Below are positions 43,146 through 54,937 of a DNA stretch of 64,000 nt, piece by piece. Each line of letters starts with the position of its first letter. The first letter of the stretch is position 1. The DNA is taken from NCBI GenBank assembly GCA_964035575.1, contig OZ037865.1:124001-188000 (forward strand), written 5' to 3'. The translations under genes and the position numbers were made by a program. The notes beneath the pieces were generated by a model. The model saw only the letters and a program-made list of their open reading frames with translations. It ran no database searches and was not told where the DNA came from. This stretch comes from Rhynchopus sp. YZ270_cl-10. Its lineage: Eukaryota > Euglenozoa > Diplonemea > Diplonemida > Diplonemidae.

Positions 43146-43195
43146 AAGATAATAACCTAAGTCCACGAGACAGAGGTGAGTGTTCGGTCACCTCA
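43146..43195 (+). repeat. Hairpin repeat A (divergent)
   Basis: ATAACCTAAGTCCACGAGAC, then later GGTCACCTC. The head and tail match family A but the middle is longer. Confidence 0.4.
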
Positions 43196-44244
43196 GAACG
43201 AGAAGGAAAAAGAGAGAAAAAAAACGAAAGATAAATTTGCTTGATTCGGGCAACTCATCTTTAAAAAAAAAAACATACACACACAAACACTGAACGTACC
43301 AGATACCCCCCAAAGCCCATCACGCTTTTGCCACCTTGGCATTGTGACTCTGAAATGCAAAATCAACAAAAAAAAATCCCCCCCCCCCGAAAGACCGAGA
43401 AAAAAACAGAGAGAAAACTTGAAACATGACTGAGCCCCTCGGACACACAGATTGACTCAAAAAGAAAAAAATACCCACCCCACAGTGACCCCCCCCACAG
43501 CCCCGCATCATCACATCACGACACCAACCACAGTCTGGTCCATCACCCTTTTGTTGCATGATCCAGCACGCGACACTTTCCAAGGTGCTTCGACACCCCA
43601 CCGTATGTGTCCAACGCTTCGATAGAAATCTGTGTGTGTGGTTGATTTTTTTCTCTTCATACACGACGACGCAGTCGTTTAATTGACGACACCTCAACTG
43701 AAGCTGACAACGTAGAAAAAGACTAGGCTAGGCGAGTCACGACCTCTGTACCCCGCCTACTAGGATTTTTGAAAATAGTAGGATCGGTAGGTAAGTAAAA
43801 GGAAAAAAGGTTTTTTTCGTTGATTGCACCAACACATTGTTTTAAGTCGTTCGTATCGACCTCGCTATCACATCGCTTACGAGGTTCTTAAGTGCCTTTT
43901 CGCACTTTTCCCTTCGCAGTTGGGGGAGGTTGTGTTTTCCCATCGTCAGGAAATTTCGGCGTCTACTCCATTCCCGACGGCCCAGCGTCCCCACTACGTG
44001 CTCCAATGCGCGCACGCAGTAACAGGCCCACAAGCCGTCGCTATAGGTATCAAGAGCATTCTCTGTGGCCTTTTGCGATGTTATCCATTGTTGTGTGTGT
44101 TATGTTTTGTTGATTGTGCAAATAATTTTTCGTTGATTGCACAATCCTCCTGTTTGAGGGATGATTGGCGACCGTACCGGTAATACTATTTCCCCTTTAA
44201 AGCAAGCTTCGTAGGAATAAAAAAATAATTCAGGTCAGCTGAGT

Positions 44245-47200
44245 CTACTGTGGGCATCAAAATAGCAACAAAAGCTTTAAAAAAAGATGCCACAATAAAT
44301 GAAGCCAAAAACCACATCACCAAACATACCCGAATTCCTCTCGTTGGGTAGAATCTGAAGTCCAAATGCGAGCCTGGCACTGTGAGTGGAAGGGTCAACT
44401 CTCGGGTGAGTGTTGGGTCTGCCTGGCCGTGCGAGAAGATCGAGACACGGACACGTTTCACCTGTGAAGTGGGGTCGTCATCTGTGAGGAGGGGCTTGAA
44501 CCGTAGGCCTGGTACGTGCAGCTTTGAGAAACGGAGCTCAACGGTAGGGGGCAGATGAGGGAGCAGGGGGTCCGCGCCGACAGACTGTGTGCACTTCGCT
44601 ACTGGGTGGAAGATGGGCGCCGCAGGCTCGTGGTTGAGCCACCCGCAGTTGCCGGGCAGCATGCCATGTCTACCTAGGAGCTCGATGCGCCTGACAGCGA
44701 ACAGCTCACCCGTATCCACCTCCACGTCCACGAATTTGCAGAACAACGTCCGCAAACCACGTCCCCCCATGTCAATCGTGTTGCGCCGGAAGCCGCCCTT
44801 CAGTGTGACCTCCATCGTGCCGCTGTGGGTAAGGTTGTCCTCCGTGAGGCCCATGCCGATCCACACCCTGCACGGCGCACTGCATCGGATGACGCACGAC
44901 TGCGCAAGGGTGTACTCGTTGAGTGCGATGAGCATACGGCAGCACTCTTGCTCCTTAGCGGGGAACTGCACGTCTCCGGATTGCATGAAGCGCTCGAGCA
45001 CGCAGTTCGGGTCGCGTGTCTTCTCTGGGACGGGGGACACCTGGGCGACGTAGCTACCAGGGTGGCACAGTCTGTTGCGTACCTTCTGCTCCGTGCAGTA
45101 GCAGATGGGGTGAGGCACGGAGGCAGAGCAGCTGCTGCCGGTTGCCATCCACAGCGGTGTGACGGCAGCACGGCTGGGCGGCACCTCGCAGAGGACACGC
45201 ATCTCACCGATGCACATCCCACACTCGTCGCCTTGGAACTTCAGCTGGATCAGCCGTGCGCACTCTGACAGCCCCGTAGCCGGAACCTCGTACAGCACCC
45301 ACGTCATGTCGTCGGTGACGGGCATCGTTTCTCCTGTCAGAATAGGGTGCAGTTCATCGAGTCGCAGCCCCGCATACACATCAAGCAGGGCAGGTGTCAA
45401 GGATTTGCGAGGAGGAGGAGTGCCGCAGTTACGTAGGCACAGCGCAATGTGGCTGATGCGTGCGCGCTTCTCGTGGACGTAGGGCATCGGCGGAAGCGAG
45501 ATAACAATGTTGAAGAGCGACACCGATTTGGTTGCGTTGGCCCGCATCTCCCAGACCTGCCTGCCTGTGTCGCTGAGCATGTCGAGGGGGAGGGGTGGGG
45601 AGGAGCGGATGGCGAAGCAGCCGGGGATGTAGCAGAGTCGCGTCTGCGGGTTTGTGACACGCGACTTGCAGAGGAAGGCTGTAAAGGAGTCGGCACGCGC
45701 AGCATCGGTGACAACGTTCTGGTAGCGCCGCATGACCGACAGCATTGCATTGGAGTGCCGCGCACGTTCCGCACCTGAGGCAAACTGGCGGATGATCTCG
45801 GAAAACGCTGCCGGCGTTCCTGTATACAGCTCCGAGAGCAGGTCCCCGCAGTTCAGGAACAGATCCACAAGGATGTCGGCCACGTCCTCGCCTATATGCT
45901 GTCGTGCATCGGCCACGGAACGCAGCTCCCTGTAGATCGGGTTCTCCGATGCGAGAGGGTCGAGACCACGCGAACGGTCGCGCGAGGCACGACGCAGGTG
46001 TCGAAGCATTTCACCCGCGACGCGCACCTCCATGAGAAAGGCGCAACCGTTTGTCCTGTCAAGACTGTCTGCGCAGTTGATTCTGCACAACGCCTTCTGG
46101 TGCTCGACCAGGTCCGCCTCGTGGCCTTCCTCCGCCTTGCGTAGCACCCCAGCCGTGAAGCCCTGTGCATTCAACATGTCGGACGTCTCCTTCCAGAACA
46201 TCTCCGGTGCACCTTCAAGCCCGTACACCTTAGTGGTCTTATGCCAATCGAACTGCATCATCGTCACCGACTGCCCCTTCGTCTCAGGAGCGTCTGCCAC
46301 GGAAGGAACCGAAGAATTCGCCCAGCCGTCGTGCGTGTCGTCGTCGTTCCCTCCTGCGAGCATGGCGTTCGCGAACGTCATTGTTGGTGCCGGTGGTGGT
46401 TGCTGGCTCCGTCCTGCCACTGCCTGCGCAGCGGCCTGTGAAGCAGACGCATTCCTCCCTGTGAGCGGGTGTGCTGGGATGGGACTCTCTGTGTTCAGCC
46501 CCTTGTCGTTCATATCATTGACAAGCCCGAGGTACGCTTGGGAGAGGGGGTGTTCTGCGTGGTCCTGGTCGGTGTGGAGAAGGGTGATCACCGAGAGCAG
46601 CTTTCCGGGGAAGCGCCGCTGCAGGTATTCGAAGTACTTCGCAGCACCGCGCGAGGGCTCGCTGTCGAGCACGATGTTGGCCTTGCCCACGGCACGCCCT
46701 GCAGCACCACCCTGCAGCTCTGTGCCCCACCGCAGTGGGATGGTGCCCCTGCGGAAGACATGCGTCGCAAAGGACCAAGCATCCTTGCGCACCTCTTTGT
46801 CTTTGTCTTTGTCCTTATCCTTATCCTGTGTCTCCTGTGTCAGGTCCAGGCCGTCCGTCGTGGCCATCGAGATGACACTCTCCATACGCAGTGGCGCGTC
46901 GTCTCTGTGGCCAAACATCCCGGTGCTGTCGTCCGCTCCTGGGATGGGGACGTCGACAGCGGCAGTGCTGCTGCTGCAGCGGCGGCGGCGGTTCTCTTGG
47001 GATGCGCGTTGGCGTGCGAAGAGCTGTGCAAAGGTGTTGGAGGAGGATGAGTTGGAGGAGGCAGAGCACGACACAGACTGCTGAGGGTGGATCGCCATGG
47101 CTCGCTTCCGGGTCGTCTCGAAGTCGGCAGTCTCGGACTCAGCAGGCTTCGACGCAGTGCTCGACTCACTCCGCGAGTCCTCACCGGACCGGTCCGAGTC

Positions 47201-48586
47201 GCTGTCTGAGTCGCTGAACTCACTGACAGAGCGCTGCTCCTTCTCGCTGTCTGCAGAGGAGGCGTGCTCCTCGCGAAGGAGGATGTCTGTCAGTTGTTTG
47301 TACTTCCGTTCGTTTTTGAGGAGATTTGCTGCTGGTTTGCGGTTGCTTGGTGCGCCGTACGGGATTGGAATCGACTTTCCACCAGGGATCGGGAGCGGTG
47401 GAGAGCCGAGGCGTGGCGGCGCAGATTTGTTACCCCAGGAGCCGCCGTCTTCGCGCCAGACGATGATCTGCACCTCAACCTCGTTAGCGGGGTAGCCTTC
47501 GTCGCCTAGGCCGCGTGCGATGTAGCGTGGGCCTGGGTGGCGTTTGCTCTTGCGTGCGATCATGCACATATGCTCCTTTGTCTCGACACCGTCCTCATCC
47601 TTCCACGCAGGCAGCTCCTTCGACTCTGCGTACCCCTGCAGCAGACACAGACACCAGTTGCCCAACCCAAGCGAATAGAAGTCCTCACAGATCTCCTTGT
47701 TCCAATGAAACTCCCCGTCGCCTTCGTCCGTGGAGGTCCGCCCCGCACTCTCATGGGTGTACTGCTGTGGCGGATACACGGTTGTGAGGTCCAGCGTTTC
47801 GGAGTAGAAATGCGCCTCCAGCGGGAACGCTTGCAGCAGCTCTGTGTCGCGCTGGTACGAAGCTGGAGTGTGCAGGGCATGCGCGGCCACGATGATCCAC
47901 TTTGATGCCGTCACTGTAAACACCCCAGCACCACATGGCAGCACTGCGGTCCGCTTGGATCCAGTAATCAGGGCAAGACGTCCATTCAGGTATCCCGCAA
48001 TCCCTAGCGCACGGGTCCGTTGTGTGACCTCGAGGCCTCTGGTCTGTGTGAGGTACGCCAAGGCTGCGCTCTCCGAGGCAAAGAGGTCGAGGTCCTTTGT
48101 CCCTGTGTAGATGAGGCAGGCAGTGAGGGGGCAGATGGACACCACCTGCGTGTCGCATCTACCTCGCAGCGACGATATGACGAAGACCTGCACAGCACCG
48201 CCGCACTGCGTCTCCACCACAAGGTGCGTGCTTGCAACACGCTCTGTGCGCACAACAGTCGACGTAGACACACCAAGCGTCTCAATGCTCTGTGTAGAGG
48301 TGCTCGGCTTCATACCGGGCCGCACCGGCTGCAGCGGGTCCTCCGTGCTGGCGAAGGCTTCGGACTCTGTTTCGTCTACGACCTCGACACGCTCCTTTTC
48401 CTTCTCCCGTTCATGTTCTTTTTCACGTTCCCGTCTTGCCTTCTCCTTCTCCTTCTCTTTATCGTCGTCGCCGCCAAACAAATTCCCAAACATCGCCCCA
48501 ATCCGGAGTGGCAACGTAGGTGGCAGCGGTGGGGGCGGCTGCCCCGGAGGGGAGCCCGAGAGGGGGATCTTGCTGCTGCCGTTCAT
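44245..48586 (-). CDS. SAC-domain phosphoinositide phosphatase
   Basis: SAC phosphatases remove phosphates from phosphoinositides on membranes. The main exon runs 48586-44330 (1419 codons from the ATG at 48586). It ends at CGG|GTATGT, in phase 0. The following intron has an acceptor CCCACAG at 44248. The last exon would then end the protein at once or within a few codons, so the exact 3' end is unsure. The SAC start is near LFASESAALAYLTQTRGL. The catalytic C-x5-R-T appears as INCADSLDRTNGCAF (about residues 838-846). Long Ser/Glu/Asp-rich insertions (about 440-560 and later) sit within or beside the catalytic region. The N-terminus has a Pro-rich patch and a Lys/Glu-rich helix. The 600-residue C-terminal part has beta-rich, Cys-containing segments I cannot assign. 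A short upstream ATG out of frame precedes the start. Confidence 0.9.
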
Positions 48587-49001
48587 TCCATGGTTTGTGA
48601 AGTGAGGGGGGTAAGGTGTGTGGGTGTGTTCTGAAGGGTGCGATGGCAGAGGGAGAGTAGAGAGATAGGGGGAGGGATAGAGGGTCGAAGTGGTGTTTTG
48701 GTTGATGAAAGTGTGAAGCATGTCTTCTACCATTTAGTTTTGCAAGCTTCATTTCCATGGTGGTTTTCCCACACATCAAAAATGAAGAGAGATAACTCCC
48801 CAGATAGAGTCCCCCCACCTTCCCACACCATGACAGGTAGTTGTGCTTCGTGTGTGCAAAAGCCACAGCGGAACGGCACGGTCTCCACTGCCGACCCACT
48901 CCCACAACGAGAGCCATGTGCATCTATCTTTACGTATCGTCCCACGTGGAGTTACCAATGGAAGTAAAGGTAGATGGCACCTTTCATTTGTGGAAGTGGG
49001 T
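48587..49001. other. Spacer between propeller gene 2 and SAC gene
   Basis: It includes the 3' flank of propeller gene 2. Positions 48869-49001 are duplicated at 50293-50425. No gene seen. Confidence 0.6.
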
Positions 49002-50106
49002 TCAAGACAGGTGTGAGATGTCAACAACGTGAACACCCTCATCGCCACCGTACATCACCACACCACCACAGCTGCTGATTGCAAGACCGCAATCAAAATG
49101 CTTGTTCCCAGGTTCATGGCGTAAAAGTTGTTCCCCTGTTGAGATGGACCACACGCACAATGTTTCAGAAGTGTAGGCAGCAACAATGTCGTTCGACACA
49201 GCAACATCAAGCCAGTCATTTTCGGAGTCGTCTTCAAATACACATTCACCTGTTGCAATGTTCCAGACACGCACACATTTGGTACCACATGCTGCAATGA
49301 AACACTCGTTTGGCGACAATGCTACGTCTTCAACATCAGAAGGAAGTGTGAGAACAAGCACCTCCACCCCTGTCGTGTAGTCCCACACAGTGATATCTTT
49401 GCCATCAAACATTGCCACCCTGTCGCCTGCCACAAGCATAACGCAGTGGCAATCCATAATGTGGCTCCATTCATGCACAACAACGCCTGTTGAAACTTCC
49501 CACACCTGCAAACCCTTGCTCTGGCAGCACAACAACACCTTTGTTCCACAGGGTAACCATGCCGTGGGGTCCCTCTCACCTTCGTCTTCACAGGAGTGCT
49601 CCAATCCACCTGTCTTCACGACACGAACTTCAGCACGGGACTCGACGCACGACACGAACTTCAGCACGGGACTCGACGCACGACACGAACTCACTGCACG
49701 GTGAGAAACATGGGACACAATCTGCCTCGGCAAAGAAGCAGCAAATATCCTCATGTGTTTCTGTGTCGAAGATGGACACACCACTGTGCTGATACATCAC
49801 GGCAAGGTACCTATCACACGGGGAGAGTGTGAGGGAGTATGTGTGATCCGTAACTTGTATCACCCCAGGAGTGATGTTGGCACCAGTGCAGTACAGCTCA
49901 ACAACACATCCCTCATCGATCTCTGTGTCGCAGATGCGCAAGCCTTCGTCACCAATGTCGCCACCATCCCTCATCCGCACACTGACACGCCGAGCACGTG
50001 GCACGCCAAGCTCCGCAAGAAGCTTCCCCTTCACCTGTGCAAGGGTGTCACTCCAGTCCACTTCTATCACACAGCTTGCAGACTCGAAGTGTCCTGTGAT
50101 GTCCAT
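49002..50106 (-). pseudogene. Ubiquitin-like plus WD propeller, member 2, frame-broken
   Basis: Same plan as propeller genes 1 and 3. It starts at ATG 50106 (MDITGHFESASCVIEVDW, ubiquitin-like region to about residue 75). Blades follow: LTLSPCDRYLAVMYQHSG, VALSPNECFIAACGTKCV ending RVWNIATG, and a C-terminal GGDEGVHVVDISHLS. At 49617-49691 a 31-nt unit is duplicated in tandem. Since 31 is not a multiple of 3, the frame shifts and a stop follows soon after. Without one unit the whole would be 357 codons in one frame. It is either a young pseudogene, a polymorphic allele, or an assembly slip. No CaaX-like end here. AG lies 17 nt before the ATG. Confidence 0.65.
49617..49691 (-). repeat. 31-nt tandem duplication in propeller gene 2
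   Basis: Two identical 31-nt units (49617-49647 and 49648-49678) plus 13 nt of a third. Each encodes the FVSCVESRAEVRVV segment in a different frame. Confidence 0.9.
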
Positions 50107-50292
50107 GTTCAGGGGGAGTAACTCTGTTCGTGGGGAAAGGAGGGGGTGTTGTGGGGAAGTCAGGTAGAAGAGGGGTGGGGTGGTGTTTGTGAAGGAAAAA
50201 GGCATGTTGCAATCATGTCTTTGCATGGAGACACATTTGCAAGAACACGAGAGAACTAACTCTCGCCCAGTTAGGTCCTCTCACCTTCCCAC

Positions 50293-50516
50293 GCGGAACG
50301 GCGCGGCCTCTTGCCCAACCCACTCCCACAACGAGAGCCATGTGCATCTATCTTTACGTATCTTCCCACGTGGAGTTACCAATGGAAGTAAAAGTAGATG
50401 GCACCTTTCATTTGTGGAAGTGGGTTCAAGACAGGTGTGAGATGTCAACAACGTGAACACCCTCATCGCCACCGTACATCACCACCACCAGCAGCTGATG
50501 ATTGCAAGACCGCAAG
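50293..50516 (-). pseudogene. Duplicated 3' end of propeller gene 2
   Basis: About 224 bp nearly identical to 48869-49092, in the same orientation. It carries the last roughly 30 codons and the 3' flank of propeller gene 2. It lies upstream of that gene, as expected for the tail of a lost tandem paralogue. Confidence 0.85.
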
Positions 50517-50840
50517 AATAGTTACTCCGAAATTCACAGCCGCCTGCCACAACCATGACGTACTACTCAGAAATGAAGGGAAGTTCGCTTTTTTCTTTTC
50601 TTTTCTTTTCTTCTCGTTAGATGTGATATATAAAGGGGCAAGGGTGGCGCCGACTCTCCTGCTCGTTTACAAGAGAAAAGGAGGGCAATAGGGAAGAGGA
50701 TACACACATATTATGTGTATGCAGAAAAAAAGGAAAACTTGAAAGATGCATCCTCACGTACACACATTTACCTAATAACAGCTTTGAAGGAAAGCGTATG
50801 AACACTATGAAGCGAAGGGGGTGGAGAAGGAATTGAAGTT

Positions 50841-50906
50841 ATTGATGCAGGCACCTCCGACTGACCCACAATGCCATCCCCGCATGAAAGCACCAAGAAG
50901 TAGCCC
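50841..50906 (+). repeat. Hairpin repeat C (clearest copy)
   Basis: ATTGATGCAGGCACCTCCGA, CTGACCCACAATGCC, GCATGAAAGCACC, AAGAAGTAGCCC in order. It defines the long form of family C. Confidence 0.7.
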
Positions 50907-51567
50907 CACCTCTCACTCAGGTGAGACCTAAACACTGTGTCACTGTGCGTGTGTAGTCGGTAAGAAGCCAAGCCTCGCTGTGTGCCTAGTTTTTGCTTTG
51001 ATACACGGTTGCTATGGTACAAAAAAAAAATACATGAGAGGTCTGAAACTGCAAGCCAAGATGCAGTTCTGTGAGTCGCACATCGAGACTGCACACACAG
51101 AAGGGATACAGGAGCCCAAAAATCGGTTACCCCCAAACGCCTTACCGTGCACTCTTCACGCAGTGGTAAACATAAGGGAAGCTGGCAAGGCACGGTTGAA
51201 ATTGGCAGACACGCTCTGTTGCTTCTAATGTGGGGGTAAAAAACCGCGAATGGAAAAATGGGGATGGAAAAGTTGAAATGTTGAACACTTCTCCTCAACC
51301 CCAGATCGCACGTTACCTTTTTTTTGAAAAAGGTAAGTTCTCTCGAAATTGTGATTGAACTAAGAGAAAGAAACCAACCCTAGACCAAACGGTCTAACCT
51401 CTTGTATTGATTGTTGTACGAGAATCGTCTTCGAATACTAAAAGATGTTCTTAAGGTGCGCAAAGTGCCATACTTTCCGAAAAAGAAGAAACCCTGGCTC
51501 GAAATACAAAAGCCATCTCGTACCGTAGAAAAAGAAAAAGAAAATATTACATCCCCCACACATCCCC

Positions 51568-51598
51568 TGCCTAAGCCTCGTTTGCTTAGTCACCCTCG
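51568..51598 (+). repeat. Hairpin repeat A
   Basis: CTGCCTAAGCCTCGTTTGCT followed by TAGTCACCCTC. Stem CTAAGC/GCTTAG with loop CTCGTTT. The ATGAA head is missing. Confidence 0.7.
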
Positions 51599-51843
51599 AG
51601 GAAAAGAGGGGAAAAGAGGGGATGGGTAACGCGCACAGATTAAATGTTCGTGTGTTTGGCGTTTACACAGGAGGACAGGTGTTAATTTAGTAGCACACGG
51701 AGCACACAAAACATATAGTGTCGTTTGGGGTTTGTTAAACGCCCAAAAGAACCTGAACTTCCAAACACAACCCAACATGCAATGATGTGTGGGCTGTGGT
51801 GGTGGGTTTGCGAGTTGGGACAGAGTAAATGAGAAACACTGAA

Positions 51844-51878
51844 AAATGAATGTGCTCTCCTCTCGCATTATGCAAATT
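51844..51878 (+). repeat. Hairpin repeat A
   Basis: AAATGAATGTGCTCTCCTCT followed by CGCATTATGC. Stem GTGC/GCAT with one G-U pair. Confidence 0.6.
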
Positions 51879-52023
51879 AGAAAAAGTGTTATTTGCCGTT
51901 CTCTTACCCTTCTTGTAGTTTGTTTGATGCTTTCACACACCTGTAGGGTGGTGTTGTGGAGCACGGTTGGGTGAGTGAACGTGACACTTTCCTCACAAAG
52001 TAGTGCGCGGAAAAATAAAGTAG

Positions 52024-52060
52024 AGTTGAAATACAAAGCCCTCTCGTGACACGTGTACCT
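52024..52060 (+). repeat. Hairpin repeat B
   Basis: GTTGAAATACAAAGCCCTCT followed by CGTGACACGTGTACC. A near-consensus copy. Confidence 0.75.
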
Positions 52061-52519
52061 TGGGACATACAAATAGAATGCAAAGTTAGTTAGACAGACA
52101 CGCACGATGCCATCCAGATGAAATACATCCGGCAATTGATAAACCTTTTTCTCTTCTGAAGACAGTACTACAGTGGTACTTATAAAATAAAACAAAAACA
52201 CCGTTGCACTTCACTCATTCTTGGTTTGTGGGTCATCATAAACGTCTGTAGTCATCAAAACAACACCAGATGTCAGGTGCATAGGAGGATAGCAGGGGAA
52301 GTAAGCAAAAAGAAGTTTGGCTGCTCCACACGGAAGCAGTGTCAAAGACGAAAAAAAGAGAAAACAAGTAATTGCTATCGGAAAAAAAACGGGGTGTGAT
52401 GTGGAACTCCATCCTGTAGAAATAATCTACAACACGCCCACAATTCTGCTCTTCTGCAGGTATGCTAACGCTCTTCGTACGCTGCCAGACCCACTGGGAC
52501 GCCAGCATCTGAAACGTTC

Positions 52520-52680
52520 AAGAAGGGGGGCTGTCCTCTTCGTCCAGCACCATCTGCTCGATAGCGTTGTTGGACGTCGGCTCGGCAGGCTCGGCGTGGT
52601 CCAGCTCGTTTTTGCCCACAGGCTCCCCACATTGTCGTCGTCGTTGGAGCAGTGCGGAAGGAACACAGAATGCACAGACT
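52520..52680 (-). pseudogene. Coding-like acidic fragment
   Basis: A minus-strand piece reads GEPVGKNELDHAEP, EPTSNNAIEQM, VLDEEDSPPS then stop. Acidic CSNDDDNVG in an adjacent frame precedes it. It could be the last exon of a gene or a relic. No family recognised. Confidence 0.3.
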
Positions 52681-52903
52681 ACAACACATCGATCACACCA
52701 GGCGCATCAGCACCTCCAGCAAATCGCCAGGATGCTACGGTGGTTTCGAAAATCGCGCGGAGTTTTCCACAGCACACCCCGCTTTTTTCTTAGCAATTAC
52801 TTGTCCTTGTTGTTATGGTTGTTTTCAACCACCTTCCTTCAACCCTTGTAGGATCAGTTGTTATTTTTTTTCGCGAAAACATGAAATTACACATTTCAAG
52901 AGA

Positions 52904-53441
52904 ACAAATTAAAAAGGGTCCTTATTTGCGTTTTTGGGATTCACCCGTGCAGTGGTGGGGTCAATCTCGAAAATTGGACAATTTTTTGACCACTTAAATT
53001 TTGAGAAATATGAGCCCGGTTCCTTATACGTGGGGCCCATTTTCGGCTAAAATTTTCCTCAAAATCTGGTTTTGTAAAATTGACCCTTTACTCCCCCCCC
53101 ACATCGATTTCAATACTATACCTTACTTCACCTACGGTTGCCCTTACAGGGGGGGTGAAGGAAGGTAAGTTGACAAATTAAAAAGGGTCCTTATTTGCGT
53201 TTTTGGGATTCACCCGTGCAGTGGTGGGGTCAATCTCGAAAATTGGACAATTTTTTGACCACTTAAATTTTGAGAAATATGAGCCCGGTTCCTTATACGT
53301 GGGGCCCATTTTCGGCTAAAATTTTCCTCAAAATCTGGTTTTGTAAAATTGACCCTTTACTCCCCCCCCACATCGATTTCAATACTATACCTTACTTCAC
53401 CTACGGTTGCCCTTACAGGGGGGGTGAAGGAAGGTAAGTTG
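52904..53441. repeat. 269-bp perfect tandem duplication
   Basis: 52904-53172 and 53173-53441 appear identical. Each unit ends in a hairpin-forming stretch (CTTACTTCACC against GGTGAAGG, then GGTAAG). Splice-like TTACAG and GGTAAGT bracket about 14 nt. A diverged inverted relative of the CAATACTATACC/CATCGATTT part lies at 56672-56711. Confidence 0.9.
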
Positions 53442-53532
53442 AAAAAAAGCGTTAAAAATGGGGTTGTGGGACACACAGTCACACACAACCCGTTGACCGT
53501 TACGCTAAGACACAGGAGCGACCCCTTTTGAC

Positions 53533-53747
53533 GTCGGCTGCTGTGACTTAATCGCCGACCTTGCCTAGGCAATGCTCTCAGGAACAACCTCCACCTGCTT
53601 TCAAAAAGCACACACACACATACACACACACAAGGGGCAGCAGCTCCGGAATGCCAAGACTAGATCCCTTGGCATGATGATGGACCCAGGTGAGTGACGA
53701 CACCTCCCCTTCAGCGAGTTGGGCATCGCAGGGTCCGCTCAGGACCC
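53533..53747. other. GC-rich stretch with several hairpins
   Basis: GTCGGC/GCCGAC (53533-53559), TTGCCTAGGCAA (53561-53572) and GGGTCC/GGACCC (53731-53747) follow in one strand. A structured RNA or a decayed coding piece are both possible. I recognise neither. Confidence 0.3.
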
Positions 53748-54937
53748 CGTGCCCCCGACGGTAAATGATGAAAAAAACAAATTACTTCTAAAGCGCGCAC
53801 CACGGATAGACTGCTCCCCACTCATCGGGCCTAGAACCCACCTGCATGCAGGTCCTTTCGAGGTACATCCCTGGTAAACTGGATGACCGACAGTTGGTCT
53901 CTCAGGCAAAACTTATTTCATACTACACTCGGGGGATGGTCGGGGGCATCTATCCGGGGCGTTGATTGTGGCTAATCCTTGCAAGTGCGGCCTTGATTTA
54001 ATTAACACGAAATACCCTAGGTAACTTGGTCTGAAAAAAAATACACACACACACACACACAGATTCCCACTAACAAAGTGCTTAAAAAACCATGATTTAT
54101 GTGCCCAGCACCAGCATGCTGTGAGACGCAGTGTATAAACCCAATGTCCTTTCATTTGAACAAAACAGAAGCTCGCAGTGCAAAACACCTACTCCGAAAA
54201 CGCCAGACAGGATGCAGCACGCGAGCATTGAGAGCCAAAAGGCCTACGAGGTGGCAGGGCAGGGTGCTCTGCGGGGTTCTCTCTTGTTTGCCAAAACTGG
54301 ACAAAATAGGTTTTCCACAACAACCTTTGTAGGTTGCAAACATCTCGCAAACATGAAATAAGTGTCCGTTTTGAACGGTCACTGACAAGACAAACTTCGA
54401 GAGCCCGACTAACCAAAAGACCCTTTGACATACAATAAGCACAATTCGAACCTCAAATCATTTTCAACATAATATTATATGCATTCAATAAATTGATAGC
54501 ATAGGTATAGGGATCCAATACCATCTTTCCCTCAAAGACAAATCTGTCATCACGTTCAGACAAAATCTTTTCAAATCGTGGGGACTTTTTATCCCCCCCC
54601 TTCTTCAGGTTCTCTCACTAGAGACCTTGCTATATTAAAAAAAAACACAAGAACAAGAATTTTTTTTGAATAATTTATTACCGCAGCCTCGTGTGCATGT
54701 GGTCACCTGGAAAAAGAGTGTCGTCTCCTTCCTAGGGCCGTAAGTGCTGTTGTGGGTTGTAGAACCGCACACTGCTGCTGCTTTTTGTCCGAGGCTGGGA
54801 GTGTATGTAGTGTGCATGCGCATAGTAGCGTGGGCACTGCTGCTTCCGTGTGGGATGTCAAACCCGCTGGAGCGCTTGTTGCATTTTCCGTTGGTGTTCA
54901 CAGAAAAGAAAAAAAATGGGGAGGGGGGATGACTCCG

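Larger units (their letters stand above)
40243..44185. other. Repeat-rich spacer right of the element block
   Basis: It contains a 0.6-kb TIR element, a 0.1-kb foldback, motif E copy 2, B and A hairpin repeats, and C-run/A-run DNA. Frames on both strands are low in complexity. No gene seen. Confidence 0.6.
50517..52519. other. Spacer with A, B and C repeats
   Basis: AT-rich and purine-rich, with CT-runs near 50590. C at 50841, A at 51568 and 51844, B at 52024. No gene seen. Confidence 0.6.

Noticed and set aside
52317-52793. Plus-strand ORF of 158 codons
   Set aside because: The opposite strand carries a more natural acidic coding-like piece, and the first third of this ORF is AT-rich spacer.
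53460-53930. SRP RNA or RNase P RNA in the GC-rich stretch
   Set aside because: I cannot find the conserved GGAA-type loop of SRP domain IV or the RNase P core.
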